Source: Mariprofundaceae bacterium
GTDB lineage: Bacteria; Pseudomonadota; Zetaproteobacteria; Mariprofundales; Mariprofundaceae
Direction: 5' to 3'
Assembly (NCBI GenBank): GCA_027018975.1
Contig: JALUXN010000019.1
Span: 1 to 23,622, forward strand
DNA length: 23,622 nt
Position numbers and translations under genes: made by a program. The notes beneath the pieces are model-generated. The model was not told the origin of the DNA. It did not search any database and saw nothing but the letters and a program-made list of their open reading frames with translations. Positions 7,602-14,967 of the stretch are shown here, piece by piece; position 1 is the stretch's first letter; the number at the start of each line of letters is the position of its first letter.

Positions 7602-8052
7602 CCCATAACTCTTTTGGAGATGTGCGCACCAGCTCCGCCACAGCGGCATCCAATGCCTCCTGCTGTTCCCTTTCAGAAGGCGACTGACCTTCTAGGCTCA
7701 TCGTATGTGTTGCATAGGCGTGCTGCCGAGCGGCAACTTTTCGCGCCTGTTTCTCTATGATTGCATCCAGACTATCGCGCGGCAAGATGACATAAACAAG
7801 GGTGCAATCGAGTGCTTCAGCCGCTTTTCGCAAGCTGTTTATAGTCGCAGAACCATCGACCTCCGCCTTTTCTAGCGCAGAGACACGCTGTTTGCTGACC
7901 CCCAACCTTTTAGCCAACTGAGGCGTGCTCATATTCAACGCACTCCGTATCGCACGGAGCCAACCAGAGACAGGGCGAGGTTCAGTTTTCAGGCTGGAAA
8001 ACTGCGCAAAGCGCCGCATTAACTGATTCCGAATCATCTGTTTGTTACCCAT
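7591..8052 (-). CDS. XRE-family HTH protein, 'mobile mystery protein A' type, with Fic-inhibitory-like motif (probable antitoxin/repressor)
   Basis: This is a 153-residue protein. Residues about 30-88 form a helix-turn-helix domain of the Cro/CI (XRE) type ('MSTPQLAKRLGVSKQRVSAL' at 41-60). The overall layout ('GWLRAIRSALNMS...LVYVILP...ARKVAARQHAYATHTMSLEGQ') fits TIGR02612 'mobile mystery protein A', a family known to occur next to the Fic protein 'mobile mystery protein B', as here. In the helical C-terminal tail, T117-M-S-L-E121-G122 matches the (S/T)xxxE(G/N) motif by which class I antitoxins such as VbhA block Fic active sites. I infer a dual role: autorepressor through the HTH and Fic inhibitor through the tail. 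The ATG at 8052 follows a short GGGG stretch; in-frame ATGs at 8037 and 8019 are alternatives. Confidence 0.9.
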   Translation of the reverse strand: MGNKQMIRNQLMRRFAQFSSLKTEPRPVSGWLRAIRSALNMSTPQLAKRLGVSKQRVSALEKAEVDGSATINSLRKAAEALDCTLVYVILPRDSLDAIIEKQARKVAARQHAYATHTMSLEGQSPSEREQQEALDAAVAELVRTSPKELWDET

Positions 8053-8065
8053 GGTACCCCGTCAA

Positions 8066-8083
8066 GACAACTAATATCATGTC
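8066..8083. promoter_or_regulatory. Dyad GACA-N10-TGTC, probable operator 2 of the HTH/Fic module
   Basis: GACA at 8066-8069 and TGTC at 8080-8083 flank a 10-base spacer. The arm sequence and spacing equal those of the dyad at 8098-8117, and the centres are 33 bases apart, roughly three helical turns. It lies in the 5' leader of the HTH gene, just upstream of its start. It is inferred to be a secondary binding site of the HTH protein. Confidence 0.5.
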
Positions 8084-8097
8084 AACCACGATCAATG

Positions 8098-8117
8098 TGA
8101 CAATGCAAATATTGTCA
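8098..8117. promoter_or_regulatory. Perfect inverted repeat, probable main operator of the HTH/Fic module
   Basis: TGACAAT (8098-8104) and ATTGTCA (8111-8117) form a perfect 7-base dyad with a 6-base spacer. It overlaps the expected transcription start of the promoter at 8123-8151. This is the usual position for autorepression by an XRE-family antitoxin. The binding itself is inferred. Confidence 0.65.
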
Positions 8118-8122
8118 TTTAT

Positions 8123-8151
8123 TAAATAAAAGTCAATATAAAGGTTGTCAA
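8123..8151 (-). promoter_or_regulatory. Sigma-70-type promoter of the HTH/Fic module
   Basis: On the minus strand, TTGACA (8151-8146) and TATTTA (8128-8123) are separated by 17 bases, close to the sigma-70 consensus. The surrounding 8085-8155 stretch is clearly richer in A and T than its flanks. The rest of the 8053-8334 gap, toward amiC, shows no gene; a weak TTGCTT/TAATTG pair near 8216-8245 might serve amiC but is not convincing. Confidence 0.6.
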
Positions 8152-8334
8152 TGCAGCCATTCCGCGCCACAAAATCCGAGCTTACTCAATATGTATAGAG
8201 GTGGCAGCAGATGGATTGCTTTACAGTGTAGTGCATTCTAATTGAGGGAAATACCCGCTGTTTTGACGCGATTACCCTGGCAACCCTTCCACGTTACTTG
8301 CATTGATGGCAGCGCAAGTAAGTATGCGTTTCCT

Positions 8335-9528
8335 ATGCGTTCGCGGTATTCACCTCTCTTTTTTGTTCTGTTGCTGTTATCGACTGTCGCCACCGAGGCG
8401 GCTGCGGCCACCGTGGTGCGGGATGTGCGGCTCTGGACAGCGCCGGATCATACGCGGCTGGTTTTTGATCTGAATCGTAAAATCTCCTACAAACTCTTCC
8501 GCCTGCATCAGCCGGAGCGGGTGGTGATCGATATGCAGCGGACAACGCTGTCGGCGAACCTGAACAAGTTAAAACTCCCCGATCCGGTGATTGCCAAGAT
8601 TCGCCATGGCGCACCGAAAGCGGGCGTGCTGCGCATGGTGATCGATGTGCGCGAGGCGGTGCAGCCGCGCTCATTCCTGCTCAAACCGTTGAAGGGCAAG
8701 CCCTACCGGCTGGTGGTTGATCTGATGCGCAAGGAGAAGGTGCAGAAGCCGACACTCAGTGTCAGCAAGCGGCGCCATGGCCACGATCTGATTGTCGCAG
8801 TCGATGCCGGTCACGGCGGGGAAGACCCGGGTGCGACGGGGCCGCATCGGGTGCATGAGAAGGATATTACACTGGCCGTAGCCAAGAAGCTGGCGCACCT
8901 GATCAACAAGCAGCCGGGCATGCGCGCGGTACTGATCCGCAAAGGGGACTACTACGTGTCGCTGAAAAAACGGGTCTATCTGTCGCGCAGATATCACGCC
9001 GATATGATGATCAGTATCCACGCCGATGCGGTGCGCAACCGCAGTGTGAAGGGGGGCAGCGTCTATACCCTCTCCGAACGCGGCGCGACACCGAGCCGTG
9101 CGGCGCGGGCGCTGGCAGCCAAGGAGAACGCCGCCGACGCGATTGGCGGTGCCGATGCGGGAGAGCTCTCCAGCGATCCAATGGTGGCCAATATCCTCGG
9201 TGATATGTTCCGGCGCGATAGTTTGAATAGTTCGCAGATGCTGGCTGAGGAGGTGCTGCGGCGGCTGAAGCATGTCGGGCCGATCAAGTATCGCGAACCG
9301 AAGCATGCACGATTCTATGTACTGGGGGCGATGGAGATCCCCAGTGTACTGGTGGAGATGGATTATATCTCCAACCCCGAACGGGAGCGCAAATTGAAAA
9401 GTCGCAAACATCAGCAGCAGATCGCCACGGCGCTGTTCAACGCCAGTGTCAGTTTTTTTCGTAAAATGGGGCGCATCCGCACCGCCGATACGCAGGCCGA
9501 GCGCAACCTGACCCGGGCAAGCCTGTAG
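8335..9528 (+). CDS. amiC: N-acetylmuramoyl-L-alanine amidase with AMIN domain (AmiC/AmiB type)
   Basis: This periplasmic zinc amidase cleaves the bond between N-acetylmuramic acid and L-alanine to split septal peptidoglycan. The 397-residue product has a signal peptide (about 1-25), an AMIN domain (about 26-125) that targets the division site, and a C-terminal Amidase_3 domain (about 152-380). The zinc ligands H160 ('DAGHGG'), E175 ('HEKD') and H229 ('SIHAD') and the catalytic E341 ('VLVEMDYISN') are all present. No LysM domain follows, so the layout is like AmiC or AmiA-with-AMIN rather than AmiB of E. coli. ATG 8335 was chosen because the signal peptide begins there; upstream frame extends only to a TTG at 8242. 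No strong ribosome-binding site is seen. Its probable activator envC lies about 6 kb downstream. Confidence 0.93.
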   Translation: MRSRYSPLFFVLLLLSTVATEAAAATVVRDVRLWTAPDHTRLVFDLNRKISYKLFRLHQPERVVIDMQRTTLSANLNKLKLPDPVIAKIRHGAPKAGVLRMVIDVREAVQPRSFLLKPLKGKPYRLVVDLMRKEKVQKPTLSVSKRRHGHDLIVAVDAGHGGEDPGATGPHRVHEKDITLAVAKKLAHLINKQPGMRAVLIRKGDYYVSLKKRVYLSRRYHADMMISIHADAVRNRSVKGGSVYTLSERGATPSRAARALAAKENAADAIGGADAGELSSDPMVANILGDMFRRDSLNSSQMLAEEVLRRLKHVGPIKYREPKHARFYVLGAMEIPSVLVEMDYISNPERERKLKSRKHQQQIATALFNASVSFFRKMGRIRTADTQAERNLTRASL

Positions 9529-11294
9529 TGGCCGCCGACTCGACACAACTCTACCGCCGCCTGCTGCAGTTTCTGCTCCCCTACAAGGGGCGGCTGAGCA
9601 TTGCGGTGGCCTGCATGGTGGTGCTGGCCGCCTGTACGGCGGCGATGGCGTGGATTCTCAAGCCGGTGCTCGACGAGGCGCTTTCCGGCAAAAATAGTGA
9701 ATTGATCTATCTGATTCCGCTGGCGGTGATTGTGCTCTATCTGGTCAAGGGTGCTGCCTATTTCGGGCAGGCCTATCTGATGGGCTATATCGGCCAGCGG
9801 GTGATTTTTGACCTGCGCAATCTGCTCTATGAACGGCTGACGGCGCAGTCGCTGAACTTCTTCGCCCATCGCAAGACCGGCGAGCTGCTGGCGCGCCTCT
9901 CCTACGATGTGACGCTGGTGCAGTCGGCAGTCAGTACAGCTGTGACCGCACTGATGCGCGATGCGATTTCAATCGTCTTTCTGCTCGGCGTGGTCTTTGT
10001 GCAGGACTGGCTGCTGGCGCTGATCGCCATGCTGGTTTTTCCAGCGGTGATCTACCCGATCGCCCGATTCGGGCGCAAAATGCGCCATGCCACCCACGAT
10101 GGTCAGGCGGCGATGGGTGATTTGACCAGTCTGTTGGAGGAGACGGTGGGCGGCATCCGGGTGGTCAAGGCATTCGGCATGGAAGATTACGAGCGCGGCC
10201 GGTTCCGTAAATTCACCGGCGACTTTTTGCGTCACCAGCTACGCGTCTTCCGCGTGCATGCGCTCTCCTTTCCAATTATGGAGCTGCTGGCCGGCTTCGG
10301 TATCGCGGGCGTACTGCTTTATGGCGGCATGCGCGTCGCCTCCGGTGAGACGACCGCCGGCACGCTGGTCTCCTTCCTCGCCGCAGTGATTATGCTCTAC
10401 GAGCCGGTCAAGCGACTGTCGCGCGCCAACAATGAGATCCAGCAGGGTTTGGCGGCCGGTGAGCGGCTCTTTGAACTGCTCGATGAGCCGATTTCGGTGG
10501 CCGATGCTGCGGGCGCGGTTGCCCTGCCGCCTTTCCACAACGCGATCAAATTTGAGCAGGTGAGTCTGCAGTATCAGGGCGGAGACCGGCCGGTGCTGCA
10601 GGCGGTCAACTTCAGCGTGGCGGCCGGTGAGGTGGTAGCGCTGGTTGGCCGCAGCGGCGCCGGCAAGACTTCGCTGGTCAATCTGGTGCCCCGCTTTATG
10701 GATGTGACAGCAGGGCGAGTGACCATCGATGGGCACGACGTGCGCAGCGTGACGCAGGCCTCGCTGCGCAGTCAGATCGCGCTGGTGACGCAGGAGATTA
10801 TCCTCTTCAACGACACCATCCTCGGCAATATCGCTTATGGTCATGACGAGATCGACATGGCGCGGGTCGAGGCGGTGGCACGGGCGGCCAATGCGCATGA
10901 ATTCATTGAAAAACTACCGCAGGGCTATGAGACGATGGTGGGTGAGCGCGGCGTAATTCTCTCCGGTGGGCAGCGGCAGCGCCTGTCGTTGGCGCGCGCG
11001 CTGCTCAAAGATGCGCCGATCCTGATTCTCGATGAGGCGACCAGTGCGCTGGACAGTGAATCGGAGCGGCTGGTGCAGCAGGCGATCGATCGCTTGATGC
11101 AGGATCGCACCGTGCTGGTGATCGCCCACCGCCTCTCCACCATCCGCCATGCCGATCGGATTGTGGTGCTCGATCAGGGTCGATTGATGGAGATGGGACG
11201 TCACGATGAACTACTGGCCGCCGGCGGCCTCTATGCCGAGCTCTACCATCTGCAGTTCGATAGCCCGTCCATCACCCCTGCCGACACGGAGTAA
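9528..11294 (+). CDS. msbA: Lipid A export ABC transporter MsbA (permease-ATPase fusion)
   Basis: MsbA flips core-lipid A across the inner membrane using ATP. The 588-residue length is close to E. coli MsbA (582). Residues about 1-310 hold the six-helix ABC exporter membrane domain. The nucleotide-binding domain follows, with Walker A 'GRSGAGKTS' (374-382), a Q-loop near 422, the signature 'LSGGQ' (478-482), Walker B 'ILILDE' (498-503) and the switch histidine H534 ('IAHRLST'). The GTG start overlaps the amiC stop by one base (TAGTG), so the two are likely translationally coupled. Another lipid-exporting half-transporter cannot be excluded, but the LPS-related neighbours support MsbA. Confidence 0.9.
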   Translation: MAADSTQLYRRLLQFLLPYKGRLSIAVACMVVLAACTAAMAWILKPVLDEALSGKNSELIYLIPLAVIVLYLVKGAAYFGQAYLMGYIGQRVIFDLRNLLYERLTAQSLNFFAHRKTGELLARLSYDVTLVQSAVSTAVTALMRDAISIVFLLGVVFVQDWLLALIAMLVFPAVIYPIARFGRKMRHATHDGQAAMGDLTSLLEETVGGIRVVKAFGMEDYERGRFRKFTGDFLRHQLRVFRVHALSFPIMELLAGFGIAGVLLYGGMRVASGETTAGTLVSFLAAVIMLYEPVKRLSRANNEIQQGLAAGERLFELLDEPISVADAAGAVALPPFHNAIKFEQVSLQYQGGDRPVLQAVNFSVAAGEVVALVGRSGAGKTSLVNLVPRFMDVTAGRVTIDGHDVRSVTQASLRSQIALVTQEIILFNDTILGNIAYGHDEIDMARVEAVARAANAHEFIEKLPQGYETMVGERGVILSGGQRQRLSLARALLKDAPILILDEATSALDSESERLVQQAIDRLMQDRTVLVIAHRLSTIRHADRIVVLDQGRLMEMGRHDELLAAGGLYAELYHLQFDSPSITPADTE

Positions 11295-11297
11295 TCC

Positions 11298-11942
11298 TTG
11301 AAAGCCCGCTTCATCGCTTGGCTGGTACCGCGGTGTATTCGATGGATAGCACTATTCCTAGAGCGCACCATTCGCTGGCATATCATCGGCACACTGCCGG
11401 TCGATCGTAATGAGCCCTGCTTATATGCATTTTGGCATGCACGCCTGTTGATGATGCTGAAGATCTCCCGTAAAGCGCAATGGCATGGCTATATGCTGAT
11501 TTCCGAACATCGGGATGGTGGTTTTATTGCGGATACGTTGGCGTTGTGTGGTGTGCAATCTGTGCGCGGCTCCACGACACGCGGCGGTGCTCGCGCTGTG
11601 CTGAAAATGTTGCGCGCCGTGCGCGATGAGCGGCGCAGTCTGGGGATCACACCCGATGGGCCGAAAGGGCCGCGCGAAGTGATGCAGATGGGCACCGTGC
11701 AGCTGGCGAAAAAATCCGGTCTGCCATTTGTCGCCCTCTGCTACGCCACCCGCCGCCACTGGCGGGTCAATTCTTGGGATCGTTTTTATATCCCCAAACC
11801 CTTCACGCGCGGTGTGTTCATTATCTCCGAACCGGTGAGGGTATCCCCCGACGAAGATGCCGATGCGGCGCTGGCGCGGCTGCAGGCGCTGATGGATGAG
11901 ACCCAACAGCGGGCGGATCATTACTTCGACGCGCCGCACTGA
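11298..11942 (+). CDS. DUF374 lysophospholipid/lipid A acyltransferase-like protein
   Basis: The 214-residue product matches the DUF374 branch of the LPLAT acyltransferase superfamily. Its motifs are 'FWHARLLMML' (45-54, H47 as the likely catalytic His), 'SEHRDGGFIA' (69-78), 'VRGSTTRGGARA' (89-100) and 'GITPDGPKGPREVMQ' (116-130). Members sit beside LPS genes and are thought to acylate a lipid substrate; which one is unknown. A weak N-terminal hydrophobic segment suggests membrane association. The start is TTG at 11298: GGAG, shared with the msbA stop region (GGAGTAA), lies six bases upstream, and no ATG or GTG fits the domain start. It follows msbA by three bases. Confidence 0.88.
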   Translation: MKARFIAWLVPRCIRWIALFLERTIRWHIIGTLPVDRNEPCLYAFWHARLLMMLKISRKAQWHGYMLISEHRDGGFIADTLALCGVQSVRGSTTRGGARAVLKMLRAVRDERRSLGITPDGPKGPREVMQMGTVQLAKKSGLPFVALCYATRRHWRVNSWDRFYIPKPFTRGVFIISEPVRVSPDEDADAALARLQALMDETQQRADHYFDAPH

Positions 11943-12034
11943 TGCAACACACCCTCTGCTTGCGCGACTACGACTGCTCGCACGACCGCGAACACGGCTG
12001 CGCACATGTGGCATTCATCCAGCCGGCCGGCTAG
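11942..12034 (+). CDS. Possible 30-residue Cys/His-rich peptide
   Basis: An ATG overlaps the DUF374 stop by one base (TGATG) and opens a 30-codon frame ending at TAG 12032-12034. The peptide contains three Cys (6, 12, 20) and four His (3, 14, 18, 22), starts 'MQHTLCLRDYDC', and is hydrophilic and without a signal peptide. There is no Shine-Dalgarno sequence, so translation would depend on coupling. No known family is recognised. The rest of the 11943-12078 gap holds only the trxB ribosome-binding site. Confidence 0.25.
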   Translation: MQHTLCLRDYDCSHDREHGCAHVAFIQPAG

Positions 12035-12078
12035 CTTCGCTGCCACTATTTCGAGTTTGTTTCTGTGGAGTATCAACT

Positions 12079-13014
12079 ATGTCCGATAACAACCATCATC
12101 GCCTGATTATCCTTGGCTCGGGGCCTGCCGGTTATACGGCGGCGATCTATGCCGCGCGCGCCAATCTCAATCCGACGCTGATTCAGGGGCATCAGGTGGG
12201 CGGTCAGCTGACCACCACCACCGATGTCGATAACTATCCCGGCTACAAAGATGGCGTGCAGGGGCCTGCGATGATGGAGGATTTCAAGGCGCAGGCAGAG
12301 CGCTTCGGTACCACCATGATCTGGGATCAGATCAATACGGCCGATCTCAGCAAACGCCCCTTCACCCTCACCGGTGACGATGCCACCTACAGCTGCGATG
12401 CGCTGATTATCGCCACCGGCGCTTCGGCCAAATATCTCGGCCTGCCCTCAGAGGAGACGTTCGCCGGTCGCGGTGTCTCCGCCTGCGCCACCTGTGACGG
12501 CTTCTTCTACCGCGGCAAGGATGTCGCTGTGGTCGGTGGCGGCGATACGGCTGTCGAAGAGGCGATCTATCTGGCCAATATCTGCAACAAAGTCACCCTC
12601 ATCCACCGCCGCGACGCGCTGCGCGCCGAGCAGATCATGCAGGACAAACTGTTGGCCACCGACAACATCGACGTGGCGTGGAACAGCACCACCGAGGAGA
12701 TCCTCGGTGACGACTCCGGTGTCACCGGCATCCGCCTGAAATCAACCGTGGACGGCTCCACCCGCGAACTGGCGGTGCACGGTGTCTTCATCGCCATCGG
12801 CCACAAGCCGAATACCGACTTCCTCGGCGGCCAGCTGGAGACCGACGCCACCGGCTACATCATCACCCAAGGCAAGAGTACCGCCACCTCAATCGAGGGC
12901 GTCTTTGCCGCAGGTGATGTCGCCGACCCAGTCTATCGGCAAGCGGTCACCTCCGCCGGTGAGGGGTGCAAGGCGGCGCTCGATGCAGAGCGCTGGCTCT
13001 CCGCACAGGAGTAA
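12079..13014 (+). CDS. trxB: Thioredoxin-disulfide reductase (NADPH)
   Basis: This FAD enzyme passes electrons from NADPH to thioredoxin in the cytosol. The 311-residue length is typical. The FAD dinucleotide-binding motif 'GSGPAG' is at 13-18. The redox-active pair C136-A-T-C139 is in 'ACATCDG'. The NADPH-binding 'VVGGGDTAVEEA' (151-162) is followed by 'HRRDALRA' (176-183), whose arginines indicate preference for the 2'-phosphate. The C-terminal FAD motif 'AAGDVADPVYRQ' is at 277-288. ATG 12079 has GGAG eight to nine bases upstream. A longer in-frame ORF reaching back to 11896 overlaps the previous gene and lacks family similarity, so it was not used. Confidence 0.97.
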   Translation: MSDNNHHRLIILGSGPAGYTAAIYAARANLNPTLIQGHQVGGQLTTTTDVDNYPGYKDGVQGPAMMEDFKAQAERFGTTMIWDQINTADLSKRPFTLTGDDATYSCDALIIATGASAKYLGLPSEETFAGRGVSACATCDGFFYRGKDVAVVGGGDTAVEEAIYLANICNKVTLIHRRDALRAEQIMQDKLLATDNIDVAWNSTTEEILGDDSGVTGIRLKSTVDGSTRELAVHGVFIAIGHKPNTDFLGGQLETDATGYIITQGKSTATSIEGVFAAGDVADPVYRQAVTSAGEGCKAALDAERWLSAQE

Positions 13015-13019
13015 ACAGC

Positions 13020-13577
13020 TTGCATCTGCCGCAGCTGGTCATGCTGGATCGCGATGGTGTGATCAATGTCGATTCGCCCGACTACATCCTCACGCCGGCG
13101 CAGTGGCAGCCGATCCCCGGCAGCTTGGCGGCGATCGCCCGCCTGCATCAGGCCGGCATCAAAGTCGCCATTGTCAGCAACCAGTCGGCGCTGGGTCGCG
13201 GCACCATTGATCAGTCCAAGTTTGATGCTATCCATGCCAAGATGATGCAGGCCATTGAAGCGGCGGGCGGGCGGATCGACCATGTCGCCTACTGTCCGCA
13301 CCACCCCGATGACGGGTGCAGCTGCCGCAAACCGCTGCCGGGCATGGTGTTGGAGACGCTGCAGGCACTCGATACGCCTGCCGAAGATGCGGTGATGATC
13401 GGCGATTCGTTGCGCGATATTGCCGCCGCTGATGCCGCTGGTGTCATGGGGATGCTGGTGCAGAGCGGTTATCACGATGCGGCGGCGATTTTAACCAGCG
13501 CCCGCGCACTGCAGCCGCAGATTGCCGCCTTCGACAATCTCGCGGCGGCCGTGGATGCACTGCTACAGGCGGCATAA
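13020..13577 (+). CDS. gmhB: D-glycero-beta-D-manno-heptose-1,7-bisphosphate 7-phosphatase
   Basis: GmhB is a HAD-superfamily phosphatase that removes the C7 phosphate in ADP-heptose synthesis for the LPS inner core. The 185-residue product has the catalytic D10 and D12 in 'MLDRDGVIN', the motif II 'VSNQSALGRG' (52-61), the structural zinc site C92, H94, C100, C102 in 'YCPHHPDDGCSCRKP', and the motif 'MIGDSLRDIAAA' (126-137). The start is TTG at 13020; GGAG overlapping the trxB stop (GGAGTAA) lies eight bases upstream. The next in-frame ATG would remove the strand leading to the catalytic aspartates. The rest of the heptose pathway (gmhA, hldE) is not in the window. Confidence 0.93.
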   Translation: MHLPQLVMLDRDGVINVDSPDYILTPAQWQPIPGSLAAIARLHQAGIKVAIVSNQSALGRGTIDQSKFDAIHAKMMQAIEAAGGRIDHVAYCPHHPDDGCSCRKPLPGMVLETLQALDTPAEDAVMIGDSLRDIAAADAAGVMGMLVQSGYHDAAAILTSARALQPQIAAFDNLAAAVDALLQAA

Positions 13578-14294
13578 ATGCTGTTCATCCGCTCCGCCCT
13601 CTTCAACGCCTGCTTCATGCTGCTCACGCCGCTCTTTTCGCTGCTCCTGCTGCTCAGCCGTCCGTTCGGATTTGCCGCCGCCTGGTTCTGGGCGAAGCTC
13701 TGGTCGCGCACCATCTTCCTGCTGCTGCGCCTGCTCTGCGGCATCCGCGTGGTGATTGAGGGGCAGGAGCATTTCCCTGATGAGCCGTGTGTGGTGATCG
13801 CCAAACATCAATCGGCCGCCGAGACGGTCGCCATGCCGCTGCTGGTGCCGCCCTACACCTGGATTCTCAAGCGCGAGCTGTTTCAGATCCCGCTCTTTGG
13901 CTGGGCGCTCGCCGTACTCGGCACTATCGGCATCCGGCGCGGCAGTCCGCGCGAAGCGATCAAGCAGGTGATTCAGGACGGCACAAAGAAGCTGCGCGAC
14001 CATTTCTGGGTGGTGATTTTTCCTGAAGGAACACGCGCTGCTGTCGGCACCACCGGCAACTATCAACCCGGCGGCGTCATTCTGGCGCAGAAGGCGCAGG
14101 TCGGCATTCTGCCGTTGGCACACAACGCCGGCACGCTCTGGCCGAAACGCGGCTTCATCAAACGCCCCGGCACCATCACCTTCCGCTTCCTCCCCTATAT
14201 TCCACCGCAGACAGTGGCCGCGACCAAGCGGAACGCGCTCCTGCAGCAGCTCGAAGATCAGATTGAAGCGACCACCCGCGAACTGGGTGGCTAA
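13578..14294 (+). CDS. plsC: 1-acyl-sn-glycerol-3-phosphate acyltransferase
   Basis: PlsC adds the second acyl chain to lysophosphatidic acid to make phosphatidic acid. The 238-residue product starts with a long hydrophobic N-terminus (about 6-57) that anchors it to the inner membrane. The acyltransferase block has 'KHQSAAETVAM' at 76-86, the 'GTIGIRRG' region near 115-122 and 'FPEGTRAA' at 148-155. The family's H-x4-D is H77-x4-E82 here, a variant known in a PlsC subgroup with 'HQSxxET'. The ATG directly follows the gmhB TAA, with no spacer. Confidence 0.92.
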   Translation: MLFIRSALFNACFMLLTPLFSLLLLLSRPFGFAAAWFWAKLWSRTIFLLLRLLCGIRVVIEGQEHFPDEPCVVIAKHQSAAETVAMPLLVPPYTWILKRELFQIPLFGWALAVLGTIGIRRGSPREAIKQVIQDGTKKLRDHFWVVIFPEGTRAAVGTTGNYQPGGVILAQKAQVGILPLAHNAGTLWPKRGFIKRPGTITFRFLPYIPPQTVAATKRNALLQQLEDQIEATTRELGG

Positions 14295-14958
14295 CCCGTT
14301 GCCAGCGCAGGAGGCAATCGCGCATCAACGCATCGGCCTCTTCGGCGGCAGTTTTGATCCGCCACATCTGGGGCATCTGGCGCTGGTCGAAGCGGGGCTG
14401 CGCTGCGGTCTGGATGCGGTCTGGGTGATTCCGGCGCAACCGGTACACCGGCAGCTCTCCGGCGCAGCGACAGATGCGCAGCGATGGGCATGGCTGAAGC
14501 AGCTCTTCGGCCACCATCCGCAAGTGCAACTGCTCGACTGGGAGCTGCGCCAAGAGAAGCCCACGCCGGCGATCGTCACCCTGCGCCGCTGCCATACCGA
14601 CTATCCGACAACCACCTTCTGGTTCATGCTCGGTCAGGATGCTTGGCAGCAGATCAGCAGTTGGATCGATTACCCGGCGCACGCTGAACTCTGCAATATG
14701 GCGATTTTCCGCCGTAGCGACTGCAGCGATGATTGTGTGATCGATGAACACTGGCAGTCTAGCGCGCCGGCTGCGCTCAGCGAGCTGCGCGGTCATGGCT
14801 ACTGTTGCCAGATCGATGTCGCACTGCCCGCCATTTCGGCAACCCAGGTGCGCCGCGCCGCTGCAGCGGGTGAATCGCTGGCGGAGTTTGTCGGTGCGGA
14901 TCTCTGCCACGCCATTCGCGCCTGCTACAGCAAACAGGCCACGCAACAGCCAATATAG
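14287..14958 (+). CDS. nadD: Nicotinate-nucleotide adenylyltransferase
   Basis: NadD adenylates nicotinate mononucleotide to form deamido-NAD. The nucleotidyltransferase signature 'GLFGGSFDPPHLGHL' lies near residues 16-30, and 'ISATQVRRA' (the ISxTxxR motif) lies near the C-terminus. 'FMLGQDAWQQISSW' in the middle is also typical. The start is uncertain: GTG 14287 (223 residues, overlapping the plsC end by eight bases), TTG 14263 and TTG 14299 are all possible. None has a good ribosome-binding site. It begins the nadD-rsfS-rlmH gene string common in bacteria. Confidence 0.92.
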   Translation: MANPLPAQEAIAHQRIGLFGGSFDPPHLGHLALVEAGLRCGLDAVWVIPAQPVHRQLSGAATDAQRWAWLKQLFGHHPQVQLLDWELRQEKPTPAIVTLRRCHTDYPTTTFWFMLGQDAWQQISSWIDYPAHAELCNMAIFRRSDCSDDCVIDEHWQSSAPAALSELRGHGYCCQIDVALPAISATQVRRAAAAGESLAEFVGADLCHAIRACYSKQATQQPI

Positions 14959-14967
14959 GAGCTCATC

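Noticed and set aside
8671..9546. 291-residue minus-strand open frame opposite amiC
   Set aside because: It is antisense to an intact amidase with all catalytic residues; composition is histidine- and arginine-rich like other shadow frames here.
12018..12036. Self-complementary CCGGCCGG stretch before trxB as a terminator
   Set aside because: The stem is short, no T tract follows, and it overlaps the possible 30-codon ORF.
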